From Syngnathus acus (Eukaryota; Chordata; Actinopteri; Syngnathiformes; Syngnathidae), in the NCBI RefSeq assembly GCF_901709675.1, contig NC_051096.1, positions 5,855,001-5,919,000 on the forward strand: DNA of 64,000 bases, in the 5' to 3' direction. Positions 1 to 12,400 of the stretch are shown here, in pieces. The notes beneath the pieces are model-generated. The model was not told the DNA's origin and searched no databases. It saw only the letters and a list, made by a program, of their open reading frames with translations. Made by a program: the position numbers and the translations under genes. The stretch's first letter is position 1, and the number at the start of each line of letters is the position of its first letter.

Positions 1-22
1 ATGCACATGGATCTGCTCTCAG

Positions 23-1122
23 GATCCAGCCAAGGTTTTTAAGGGGAAAAAGATGCCAGGGAGAATGGGCAACATTTACATCACAGCTTCTGGACTGAAG
101 GTGAACACACACGCTCACACGCACGAAATAAATAAAAATAAGGGCTGCTTCGACCTTGAGCACCCGTGATGGCAATTTCAGTGCAATAACTTTCTCATTT
201 GTCCGCCCCCTACCCCCATGACACCCCCTTCCAGATATGGAGAGTCAATACCAAGCACAATGTGCTGTATGTTAACGGCTCCGTCCCTGGCCACAGGAAC
301 TGCTTACTGAAGGTAAAAAATAATCACGTCTTTAAAGCGAACTTTGAAAACAGTGGTCGACCGCCGCACAGCGACGGGTGACCTTGCACCTGTTAAAAGT
401 GCATGTCACCTGTGAGGCACTGTGATGCATCCTCATTGACACTGTGCTATATCAGCATTGTACGCGCGTGTGTGGGTAGCAGGGGGGGCACTTTAATGAT
501 CTTAGTGATATCCACACCATCCATCTCCATACTCGGCGGGCTGGGCTCATCACGCTTGTGCGTGCACAGCCTATTATTTGTTTTGCGGACAAGCAATAAT
601 GAATACAAATGCGCTTAGCTTTTCACCTCGCTCCGTCTTCTAAAGCGCGCGTACGCACCCACCTCCACCTGGACACACTTCAGATTACATTATCCCAATG
701 GGGTCCATGTGCAGTTTAATAACATTTGATATTCCGTTGGGCACTCGTGTCTCTGGCATGTTGTTTTAAAATTAAAATTGCAACTGTTACCCGAGGACAT
801 TTTTCCCCCTGTGCTTTTCCATTTTTTTGCAACCTACATTTATCACAGCAGGGATAGAATTCACACCCACTCGCAGTTTGGGAGAAATCTGAGATAACAC
901 AAATGGAGTTGCACAAATGATCAGAAATATGTATGAATCCCAATTCTGATGTGCCTGTGTGTTCTGTTCCAGGTGAGGGATTCAAATCTGCCCACCAGGT
1001 TGTCCACTTTGCGCAGCCCTCCTTTCCCTACCTTCTTCATGGAGGAGGAAGGCGACCTTCCCGAAGACCTCTACGACGAGGACATGTTCATTCACACCGA
1101 GGAATCATTATCGCTCACCTGA
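23..1122 (+). CDS. mrpl3: Mitochondrial ribosomal protein L3 (uL3m), 3' end only
   Basis: The C-terminal part of the mitochondrial large-subunit protein uL3m, which helps build the peptidyl-transferase region of the mitoribosome in the matrix. Three coding exons are visible: 23-100, 235-312 and 973-1122, each with AG/GT borders, all joining in phase 0, and a TGA stop at 1120-1122. The spliced product contains the family's late motifs [11 protein letters not shown] and [13 protein letters not shown] and an acidic end ([14 protein letters not shown]) that matches the vertebrate MRPL3 tail as I remember it. The N-terminal half and start codon lie left of the window. A polyadenylation signal follows at 1161. 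Identity is secure; only the exact upstream border of the first exon (acceptor at 21-22) is inferred. Confidence 0.93.
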
Positions 1123-1160
1123 CTACACACGCACGCCCCTTAATGAAATTGTAAGCCTCC

Positions 1161-1166
1161 AATAAA
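1161..1166 (+). terminator. mrpl3: mrpl3 polyadenylation signal
   Basis: AATAAA 39 bases after the mrpl3 stop, followed by GT-rich sequence. This implies a very short 3' UTR. Confidence 0.75.
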
Positions 1167-4070
1167 GTGTAACTCGGTTAAAGCTCTTGGAGTTTTCCTG
1201 TGAAACCATGGCAACTAGAAGTGATGTCACGAGAGGATCCCCTTCGCAGCGAGAGAGAAAAGAAAAGAAGAGAGGAGCATAATAGCAGCAAAGGTGCAAG
1301 CATTGACAAATGGGGCTAGGGCATTACTTGTTCTCTTTTACAGAGAGCCGAGTGAAGCAAATGCGGACAGGAAGAAAACGGTACGACTGTGTATAAGCCA
1401 TGGAAGTCAGCACAAAAGAGTTATAAACAGAAAGGCCAAAGGTGAGCCATGGGGAGGGGCGGAGGCTGACAAAGGTTTGACATTTGTGCTTAAGAGGATA
1501 AACGAGGACATTTATGTTGCAGCAGGAGGCGACCGGTGCTTAGGTGTGTTTGTGTTCAGCAGTATTAAAATGAGAAACCGTCCTGCTGCGACCCTGGTAC
1601 TTCCTCCCTTGCACTGTGGGGACCCATCAAATGAGAACCATGGCTTCTAAATTATGCTCAAACACTTGCACTCTATTCATGGCAATATTATTAATGACAA
1701 AAGTAATCCTCTTAATTTGTTTTTGACTACACTTGTATCAAACGGTATGTAAAGAACAAAGTAGCTCCATTCTACTGGGCTTTATTCTAAAATAATTTAA
1801 AGAAAGCAACAATTTTTGCCTATTTTTTTTGCTTCAATACTAAACATTGTGATAGAGACGAGCCACACTCTTTACAGAGGATAAAGAATACATGACTGAT
1901 TATCTGTCTAGATGAGTTGCTCCACTGGTCATATGCAAATATATTTTGATTATGAATCCAATGCATTATTGTTATCGTAGCATGTTGCTAATCATGTTTG
2001 TCGGCCTTGTCATTCAAGGCTGAAACTAATTTGTGCAATTCTTGTTTGATTCGTGTTTAGTTTGCGATGAACTTCAACCCGAAGAGGCAGGAAACAGCTT
2101 GAAGCCAATCTTTTGTCTGTCATGGATCGCTTGTATTGCACAGGTACAGCATATAATCACGCTCCTGTTGGGAGGGGCGGGGGGGGGAGCACTGTCAGAT
2201 CTTGTTTTTGTCCGTTCATCCAGAACAACACTTGAGGCCAGGTGTCAGTGAGAGATAATCGAAGTCATAGTTCATTCCGGAAATGTTTTGACAAGAGCCG
2301 AGGTTGCAAGTTCTTTCACCCTAAGCTCATCGTTATTTCCGCGCCAGGAATCGAAAATGCACTCGTCCAAAACTGTCGTGCGTAAATTCATCGGAAATGT
2401 CTGAAGATCCAAGGCGAAGCGAAGTCTGCCAATCCAAACTCTTATTGATCGTCATTAATTAAGATGCTCTTAGTTCTAGTGTGCACAAATGAAATTCTTG
2501 GTTTATTTGATTGTTTTTCCAACTACGAAAAGAGTAAAAGAGCTGAAACTAAATTACACTTAAATGAAACTTTCCTTTCGCTCGCCCTCCCAATCCATCC
2601 CGTCCATCAATGTCTTGTAATTTGCTAAGTACTTTTTCCTCCGAATGCAAACATTTCAGAGGCAAATTACTTGGACTTCAGACCGAGGGGCTTTTGGATT
2701 TTGACATGATGGATCTGGCCCCCGCCTTCCGCTGGCTCAACAAGCGAGCGGTTTGATTTCCGTTAGTAATGAGCTTGCACAAAGACAACACGGGCGCACG
2801 TTTAATGTCTGAGCAAGCAAAGATTGCTCGGCACCCATTGGACCGACACACACGAGATTCAGTCCCTGTGTATGTGATATGAATTATTGAGTGTGTTATT
2901 TGAGGGACAGCTGCCTTCTCCAGCACATTAACTCCCTCAATCAGACGTGCGGTCGCGAAGGCAGCCGCAGTTGAGTAGCGGGAAAATATTCAAATGAAGG
3001 AATTGTTCACGCAATTTCACACTGACTCGTAAACAGTCAGCTAGCACTTTGGTGGCTAGCTTACGCAACACACAGGTTCTGATGATTTCAGGAAGTGGCC
3101 CCCGGGGCCTCACGTGTGACACCTGTGTTGGAATATCACCACACGCCTTTAAGCTTTACTCCCGGTGGTCTCGCTGTGCACGGCTCCTCCCTTGCATGCA
3201 CATCCGCGTCCCTCGGGTGTGTTGGCCCCTCTCTGAGTGACGTCCCATCCCTTTCCGCCTTTGTAAATTTGGGCTCCTTCCCCCCCTGCAGCACAGCTGG
3301 GTGAGACCCAGCGGGTGTTCCTACATCTCCACGTATGTGTGTGACCTTATGGAAAGCGCCCACTCTCTGTCTTATCCCACTTGCTCTCCATCACAATTAG
3401 AAGTAGGACTTATGAGGTATCTCCATGGCAACACAGCAAGAAGCTCTTACTTACTCCTCACTTCTTCACCTCATCTCCTTTTTTGCACTTTGAAGGCTGA
3501 TTGAGGACATTCTTCAAGCAAGGTCACGCATGCTTCCTTCCTCACTTGACTTCCAGTAAAGGTGTCCCATTTCTCAGCTTTGGATGATCGGGAGTGCAAA
3601 AGCGCCTCACAGTTGTCAAGGTCTCAAATAACATCCATTAAGCTAACTATATAACCTTTCGCTAATTTGTAGGGGGTGTGTTTAAATGAGCCGTGTTGTG
3701 ATTAGAAGGGAAATGTCAGTGGTTTTTCAACCGGAAATCTTCACCGCAAGAATGTAACCGCGGGGTATTGAAGTCAATCAATACTGAAACCAAGCAAGAA
3801 GGCTGAAGGAGAGAGAGGAGGAGACCGGAAAGGTGCACAATGGAGACATCAGATGGAAAAGGACGTTCTCTGGGTCACATTGTGTTTCCTCTGTGTGACC
3901 TTTGACACTCAATGAAGCAGCTTCACTGGGACAAAAGAATTAGGACACGTCAATTATTTCTTCACCTGTCCAAATACTTTTGCAAAACAATTTCCATTTT
4001 GCAGTATTTTCAAATTGAAGCATTACTAAATAGGTTCGGAGTCACTATTGCATCAATAATACGTAAAGTG

Positions 4071-4100
4071 GATATCAAAAGTCTGCACACCCCTGTTCAA
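4071..4100 (+). repeat. Terminal fragment of a fish MITE-like repeat
   Basis: The stretch gatatcaaaagtctgcacac followed by ccctgttcaa recurs with small changes at 8563-8590 and, in related form, at 61831 onward. Similar 'aaaagtctacacacccctgttcaaatg' termini are, to my knowledge, common in teleost genomes as non-autonomous DNA elements. Only one end is recognisable at this site. Confidence 0.5.
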
Positions 4101-5126
4101 TGCCAGCTTTTGAACTAAAAAAAAAAATCTACTATTGATGTAATGGGGTCTTAATAATTGACTATTCGCTCAGACATTTAATGGCCAAGTAACATGGCGG
4201 TAATTGTGCTCTGTGTTGCTGAAAACATCAATAATATTCAAACGCATGTCAACAATAGAAAAACAAATTTTAGAGGGGCCGCAGTGATGAAATGTGACAG
4301 CCTGTCGATGGGTGGCCATTTGGGTGAAGCGACCCTTTAAGCTGGTGTGTCTGAACAACAGAACACACTTCCTTTTGTGCTCTCACACCATGACATTTCC
4401 CCACCTCAATAGAAAGGCCACACAAAAGAAACATCACAAAGAATAGAAAAGAATTGACTTTTTTTCTCCCCCCCACGTGATATTTTATAATGTTGCTGTG
4501 CTTGACAGAAGAAAAATAAAGCATACAAAAAGATTATAGCTGTGTGTTGTCGCATTGGGACAACAAAATTAGAATCTCAATGCCGGTCAAAGAGTGAATT
4601 GAAATGCTTTCAAAGCTGTCAAGACTTTTTGTAGGTCTCGCGGTGCAAGACTGCAACCTAGTGGTTCTTAACCATACACTGGTTTTCAGGCAAAGGGGGA
4701 CCGGAGAGGTTGTCCAGGGTAACGTGTCACAGGAGGCGATGGAAAAAAACAATCCAGTCACTCTATGGAAGCGTAAGTATTTTTATTATCTGAGGGAAAC
4801 CAATTGTGCATGTGTGAGAAACCATAAAAGGATTATTTATAGAGTAGAACAAGGGTTCATATTTTGTGCCATGTAAGGCCCTTGAAGCGATAGAGTCCAC
4901 TTCGGCTGACGCCAACCTATTTATAAAGACAGAGATTGACAGGAAGGACAACATCACCTTCACCCGATCCATTTAGGAATGCAGGGTGCTCTTCTCCAAC
5001 AACTAAATCAAAGGATAGAAGTGTGCAGGCTCAATGAGGCCTGCAGCTATGTCAATATGGCCGAATTGGCAAATATGTGAGATGATTTATTCAAAGTGAA
5101 CAAAGAAACTGACGTGTCTGTGACCG

Positions 5127-5136
5127 AAGATGGCGG
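5127..5136 (+). promoter_or_regulatory. YY1-type motif
   Basis: AAGATGGCGG matches the YY1 consensus core. It is intergenic, with no annotated start nearby, so it may mark an unseen non-coding transcript or enhancer, or be fortuitous. Confidence 0.3.
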
Positions 5137-6360
5137 ATTCACGTCCTGAACACGAAAGAGGAATTAATCACAAGCCTGACATTATGAATAATTTATCAAA
5201 TGCTCAGGAACAGCAAGACTGTGTAGGAGTTTGAGCAGTTCTATTATTTCTTTGTACTGAACCTTATATTATTTTATAACCTGGACGAAAAATGAACAAA
5301 AATGAATAAATTGGTGGTTCTCAATTTTTTTTAATCTTAAATACTTGACAACTATCACCATAATCAGGAACATTAAAATACTGGAGCATAGATTATATTT
5401 CTAAAATTGGAATATCACAATAAAAGGACGTCAGATTATACTTAAAACGATCATATTAAAAGAAAGAACTAATTATAAGGCAAAATTGTGATGTATTTGC
5501 TATCGTTGGCCTTCTCTGTAATTCAATTTAATTGATTGTTTAAGCCTCTATCGTGTAGACATAATATGCTTTGAGTATGAATGCATTTATTTAGTTTAGA
5601 CATGCAGATCAAATGAAAATATAAGAATGTGGCTGCTTTCGGAAAAATGTCATCTTGTTGCAATGCATAATATATCCGCAAGGTGGCAGCAGAGCCTCTT
5701 AAACTATTGAGGAGTTGTCTTAAACGCGTCCTTTTGTACCACCCCATTTGAAACAAAACAAATCACCTGGTTTTAATATCTATTTATTGGGAAATCAAAA
5801 ACATGTCAAATGTACCAAAACGTGAAATACTACTAATAAAAAAAGATGTATTGATATAACTAAAACTACTTTCATAAAAATGTACTGACATTGGCACCAG
5901 ATTAGGAAAACTTGTTCACACGGGTCATCTTGTGCTTATTCTGTTTTGACCTGAGTTTCATACAAGATGGTGAAAATGACTTGTACTGAATCCTTTTCCA
6001 TTTAATTGTGAACTTAAGGTGGATGGTGCATAGTTGACCCAGTTCCACTTATTTCTGTATTGTTATATTCTATGAGCCTAATGAAGGTTAGAGTCCTAAT
6101 GGATAATGACTGTTTACATTAGTCATGACACGTTTGAGCATTTATTCGATATCCTTAATATCCATCTTAAGTCGTCGATAGTGAACCTTGACAAATACTT
6201 CTGCAATATTCGGCAGCTAGCCATCCATCAATAGCAAGCTTGCAATATCTCCATGGAGTGAAAATAATAATAATACAAACAAAAATAAATAATTAAAAAA
6301 TGACTGTGAATCAATTTTTCTCAAAACAGTCTTTAAGACATTTTTATCCCACTACTAAAT

Positions 6361-6366
6361 TTTATT
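6361..6366 (-). terminator. cspg5: cspg5 polyadenylation signal
   Basis: AATAAA on the minus strand, 90 bases past the cspg5 stop codon. It gives a short 3' UTR, typical of this window. Confidence 0.6.
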
Positions 6367-6455
6367 GATTCATTTGGCATTAGAGGATTTAGCTGGATCG
6401 AATAAATGCTCAAACGGCTTTATATTTGCGCGTTTGACTGGATGAGTAAAAGACG

Positions 6456-9400
6456 TCACGAGAGTGGTGGCAAAGATCGAGTGCTGACCGGGCTGCACTT
6501 GGCCCTGGACGGCGAAGAGGATGGCTGAGTTAGATGAGGCGAGGAAGGAGACGGACGGATGTGTCCGTCCTCTCTTTCCACTTCGGGGTAATAAGAACTG
6601 GAAGGCCGACTTCTGTGCGAGTGACGGGTAGATTGGTGGCGCGTGGAGGCGGAGTAGCCCCTGGGCGACCCGGGTGAGGGGTGCAGGAAGGGTGAGGAGT
6701 GACGCCCGGAGAGGGGCTCGCGGTGATCCTCGGAACGTTTGGGGGATTTGGATGCACTCTTTGCGCTTTTGGGTGATTTGTTTGCGTGATGGGAGGCGGA
6801 GCCATGAGAGTTGGTCGCCGTCGGGTCGCCGTTGTTTGCCATCTTGTAGAGGAAGACGTCGTACTGGAGGGGGGAGCTCTTCTCGGTGCGCAGCTTGGCA
6901 TCTTTGGGGAGGAGCACCTCGAGACCAATAGTCACTCCATCCTGGTATAAAAATACGGCAAGTAGAGAAGGATGCAGGGAAATTCATTGGGAGGGATGCC
7001 AAGCAAGGCCGAGCTATCTTTATATTATCTTATTGATACCCAGCGCGTTGGGTTTTAATCCAACAAGGGCTAAATACTGATAAATTATTTTTTATTCATT
7101 ACCAATAAGACCAAACTGAGATTTAGACTGTTTTTTTAAAATATGTTAGCATATGTTAAGCATTTTTATTAGGTTTTAGTGTGTTTCATAAATGCAAGCA
7201 TTATGAATGCATTTTTTTTTATTCAGCTTTTAGTGGAAAATGTCAGCACATCCAGATGCTATTATACATTTAAATGTTTTTGCCATCCTCCATTGTATTC
7301 AATTTCCAAAGCAGATTTTTTTTTCACCTTTTGTATTGGATCCCATTGGAATGTGCATGTGTCCCTAATGTATTGACCGGGTTTATATTTCAAGGCCCTA
7401 TGGGACGCAAATAAGCGCGGCGCTGTCCATGGTGCTGAATAGGCACTTTGTATGTCTGCGTGCGTGTCAGCAGCCTCTAGTAGCACAAAAGCGGGGTCAG
7501 TGGAGCGTTCGGTTATTATTAGCAAGGGAGCAGCTGGGCGGCCGTTAGCTTTGTGAGCAGACATGCGGACAAAAGAGAATCATTGCAGGGAAAGTAGAGC
7601 AAAACACAGGGACAAGTTGGATAAAATGAAAAAAGATTTATTTCCCACAACTGTTAACTATAATCCTCCATGTATAGCCAAAAAAGTACAAAAGAACTTC
7701 AAGTACATAAAAGTATTAGAAATCACATTGAAAACCAAGACACAGCGTGTTTAATATATATCGAGAGATTCCAATATCAAGCAAATACTTTGACGTCATG
7801 TAACCTAGACACTTATTAGCGATGTCGAACGTGAAGAGTTGCAAGCACAGATCCACTTAATTTCCACATTGTTGTGACTTTTTTGCAATTATTTTCAGAC
7901 ACTTCACTTTGATTAACACCAATGCATGCGAGCGAAGGGGGGGGGGGGGGGACAGTTAGGCGAGGCAAGACGTAGGTGAGGAAGGACAGAATGGGAAACG
8001 ATGGGCGAGTTCATTGGTCAAAGACCAAGGCAAGGGGCGTCAAAAGCGAGGAAAGGTCAGTCATTAGTTCAAAGTGGAAGAAATGAGACGGGCCACTATG
8101 TGATCAGCGTTGACATTGGAGCTTTGTAAACATGTATCCTTCAATATGTGCTTAGTTTGACATAGGGGGGCGGGGCTTCATGAAACCGGAAAGGATACAC
8201 CGTGTGCTCTTCGCTAGATGTAAACAACTCACTTCTGTATGTGCTCTTGGGTGCTCCGGATTGATATATTATTTTATAAGTTGTTGTGGAGCACGTTTAC
8301 CTCGGTGTTGTCGTCGGTGTTGTCGGGGCTGAGGCTGTGGTCGTGGACCACCGAGTTTGGCCGGTTGTTCTCGTGTTTGGGGGAATGAGAGTTGAGGATG
8401 TTCATGGCGCCCTCTTCTTTGGCCGGAGGGGACTTGGTCGGGTCCTCGTGCTTCTGGGGGTCATCCTGTTGGGAAGTTCACTTAGTTTTTAGCACAAGTC
8501 GAAATGAAAAAGGGAAGTCGTTGGGCTTGTGCTGCATTTCGGTGTGGGTCAAATATACAGTAGATATCAAAAGTCCACACACCCCTGTGCGAATGTCACA
8601 TTGATCAAATGTCAACAGGCTGTGTAGACTTTACAAATTAATATCGAGTATGTTTGTATTTGATGAATTTAAATGTTAATAATGCATGTAAATTAGGTAC
8701 ATCTGCACAAACTAATGAGATCCAGTCAAATAAATCTGCCTTTAATTTATAGTGTAAATATAAATTTGCCGTTGGAGTGTTACTGTCATTTTTGGCCTTT
8801 ATATTCCAGAGGGAAATGAAATATTTATGCTTATTTAGTTTGATCAAACGACTTATTTCATTTGAATAAATTGACCGTCATTATTATTTTCATGAATTCT
8901 GTGATCACCGCAATATTTTTGTGATGTTAAATTTTTTTTTATCTATTTAATCACACTGGAACATGAAAAGAATCAAATCAGACCTGTGGCATTTAAACTA
9001 GTGCAGTGCAGTCCAATTGCCTGCGGGGACTTTTTAGCCTCTCAACCTGACATTTAGAGCAACCGAGAACTTATCATTAACTGCTCTGAAATGTCAGCGA
9101 GGCACAATTTGTCCACATCAGTTAACCCGACCAATTATACGAAATATATTTAGAATTCACCATATAAGCGTCAACGCGCTGATTCTTTTTGAAATACAAC
9201 CTACAAGGTTGTTTTCTGTGCTCTTTCGACGACAGCGAGTGGAAATTAGAGTGTGCGTGCATCTGCGCGTGTCAGCTCGTTCAGATCGTTCATTGATTGC
9301 CGTGTCACAGACAGCTGAAGGTCACAATCGCAGCGGGAACCAAGTGGGTCGCCATCGATCGGTCGAGCGAGGCCGCGGCCGGCCGGACACTACTTTCTAA

Positions 9401-12400
9401 ATGTACTCTCCCGTCACGTGAAATGTTCAAGTCCCACCTGGGTACATTGGAATAATGCCTTTAAGTTAATATATCATTTTTATAGAATACATGCGGTGAC
9501 CTATGTCCATACTTTCCAGGTGACGAGAACATTCCAATGCAGAATGCAGCTTGGAGGAGCGATACATGCACAAGCCATAGCGGGGAGTTTTCTTTAGCTT
9601 GGAACCTATAAAGGTAAAGCGAGCGAGGGACCTTGCAGTGTATTTGTGCTGAACAATCGATTGCAGAGAGACTAGCAGCATGTGATTAATCATTCCACGA
9701 GTCAGGAGCATATTTAAGTAGCTAGTTCCTGCAGCGACAACAAGATCGATGCAAGATATTGTTGTGGGCTGGAAGGTTTGCACTGGGAGTCAAAATGTGG
9801 CATTTAAAAGCTGGATAGGTCAAAGCGAAGCTGGGTGGTGGAGGGGGGTGGGGGGGTGGGGGGTTGCAACCAACGCCGATATTCCGCTCTCCTTACCTGG
9901 CAGTGGTTATAAGAGTTTCTGGGTTTAAATTCCCAAGTAAAGCTGGTTGATGATGGCCTCTGAAGGAATCAGTGAGTGCAAAAAGCCATCAAGATACATC
10001 CATTTCGATATATATACCTCACCAGCAGGTAAACAAACTAGATCAATTACCTGCCGGTTAATTAGAAGCACCTAAAGTCAAACTATAGGATTGTTTCTAC
10101 TTTCTGGATCTGGATTTAACACCTCTGATGAATCGGTATTTTGCTAGGCTTTGGTAAGGGTGTCAGCAAGCGTGCATAGACGTGGAAGGACGCACCCAAG
10201 CAAGCGCATAGGATACAACAGAATGGGTTAATAGAAAGAGAGAAGTAGAAGAGGAGAGTAAACACGAGGAAAGGTGGCGCATACCTGACAGATAATGTTG
10301 TCATAGTACGCCAGGTTGTGAGTGTGAGCTTGGGGCACGGGCGGCGGAGAGTCGCACAGTTTCCTTACGTTTGGCTGCGAGCCGTCAGCTGCCGTGGAAA
10401 CCGAGATGCCGTCCGTCTGTGGCTCCGTGCTCTGTGGACGGTACTTACTGAAGGGGAAAACCAGACGTGAGCAATTATGGTCATTTGCAAAAATGAGGGT
10501 CGTGAAATATTAGTTTGTTTTTTGAGTGTCCACGTGTAGCACACCTGCGTTTGCGAAGCCGCCTGTTCTCGCTCTTGAGACGATGCAGCCTCTTGGCGAA
10601 GAACACCACAATCATGAAGAGGAGGAGGAGGGCCACCGAAGCCACGCCCACCACCACACTCATCACCTGGAACTCTGTGATGGCCCAATCGCAACGTGTG
10701 CCTTTGTTCCAGATGTAGTCCTGCACGTTGCACCTGGATGCAAAACCAGAAAATATTTTTAGCATGAGCGAGGCCCACGCTGTCCCGAGGTCTGTCCGCC
10801 AAAGCCGTGGCCTAAACCTTAATGAGCTCAAAGGATCAGTCTATGTCAACAGATTCCTTGTGCAGTTGCAGACACACTACCCGATACTATTTAAAAAAAA
10901 AAAAAAAACGCTCGGAATATTAACTATGAGTGTGATTACTCAGCGAACACAAAATGAGCAATCGTCGGCATCCCGCAAGACAGCACAGATGGTTTTGTTC
11001 GCACCGTATTGTCGCCTCGGTGACACGTTGTGCGACCGTGTGCGAAGATTCCACCCGGTAGTGATGACATGTAAATATTTTTTTTTACCTGCAGAAAGCT
11101 CCTACTCCAGCCACCACAATGCACACGCCTTCATTGAAGCAGAAATTGGGTTCCACGTCGCACTGAGACACGCACATGCCGGGTCCCGAACGCACGAAGC
11201 CCAGCCGGCACCCGTCGCTCCCCATGGCGCCACCCAAGCTCAAGTCCTTGTTCTCGTCAGGATCCGGTTTGGGCTGGCTAGGTGAGTCGGGTTTGTTCTC
11301 CACGGCGGGCTTCGCACCGACAGGGCGGACGTTAGTCAAGAGGGGGTTCTCATCCTCCATGTCGGCCGGGGGCGAAGGGGAAGGCTCGGGTTCTTGGGTG
11401 GGGGCCGATGCCGAGAGGTCGTCATCGGGGGACAGGTAGTCGTAAAAGTCCGAGAGCGTCCAAGCTGTGGGGTTGCTTCCTTTTTGCTTTTGGGGTTTGG
11501 GTAGTTTGGCCCCGTGATGATCAATATCAAAGGGCATAATCTCCGGCGCCGGACTGTGGAACTCGACGGTGATGATGTCATCAGACAAGGGGTTCCCGGG
11601 CTGATCCGGTCCCGCTCCTCCAGCTGTGATCTCCTCCCCGACCGGATCGGGATCTAGACGGACGTGTTTATGGGAGCGGTGATGTTTGGAAAAAGCGGGG
11701 ATCCCCGCTTCTATCAGGTGGTCCCTCTCCGCCGAGTCGTCGCTTAGCACCATTCTGGTATTGGAGGCTTCGCGGTTGATGGCTGACTGGTTGCGATGAT
11801 GATGGCGCCGGGCCATTGCGTGCCTCCCTGTCGGTTAAATGACAAATTAGGAAGTGGAAGATATCTCGTGGCTTGCAACAGTGAGAAATTGCCTCAAGGC
11901 TGCCCCTGGTAAAGTGTCTGTCGGGAATCTGCACATAAATTTCCGTATATTCATCAAATAAATCACACGGATACAAATTTAGTCTATTCCAAAATGATCA
12001 AGTTGAGCAAATCCGTGTCGTTTAAAGGTTCAGAGGTCAGACACTGCAGCGTAATCAAAGTGTGACGACGCAGGATTAGACAAACTGAATGAGTGACTAA
12101 TGTGCTCTGGTGACCAAGTTCGGGTGAGGATTACGTAGATTAAGATTTAGAACTGAAGGTTGGAGGCGCCTTGTTTAGGCACACACATAAAGAACATCCG
12201 CAGGGGGGGAATGAAAGCCCAACGTACAGGAAACGATATCAGATGAAAATGATGCCCATTTTTGTCTGTATAAAGGCAGATTTTTATTTTTTATTTTTTA
12301 TTTATACATGTTTACATAGATAGAGATATCTAGATATTTATAGAATGGGTTTTGATTTAAATTATGTTAAATTATCAAATTAAACGGATTTTTAAATTTA

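Larger units (their letters stand above)
1170..6360. other. Intergenic interval mrpl3-cspg5, no gene seen
   Basis: I see no exon with family similarity here; open frames are short and lack coherent splice borders. Contents worth noting are a G-run block at 2170-2187 with G-quadruplex potential, a MITE-like terminal sequence near 4071-4100, a clean YY1-type motif at 5127-5136 and a CTCF-like motif at 5676-5689. The left part (1200-1650) is more GC-rich with purine runs and may be regulatory. Confidence 0.5.

Noticed and set aside
6370-7002. 210-codon minus-strand frame over the last cspg5 exon
   Set aside because: It is in another frame from the cspg5 tail; the chosen frame joins the upstream exon in phase and ends properly.
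10728-11285. 185-codon plus-strand open frame
   Set aside because: It runs antisense over cspg5 exons 2-3 and their intron, including poly-A; the cspg5 strand has the recognisable EGF and membrane domains.
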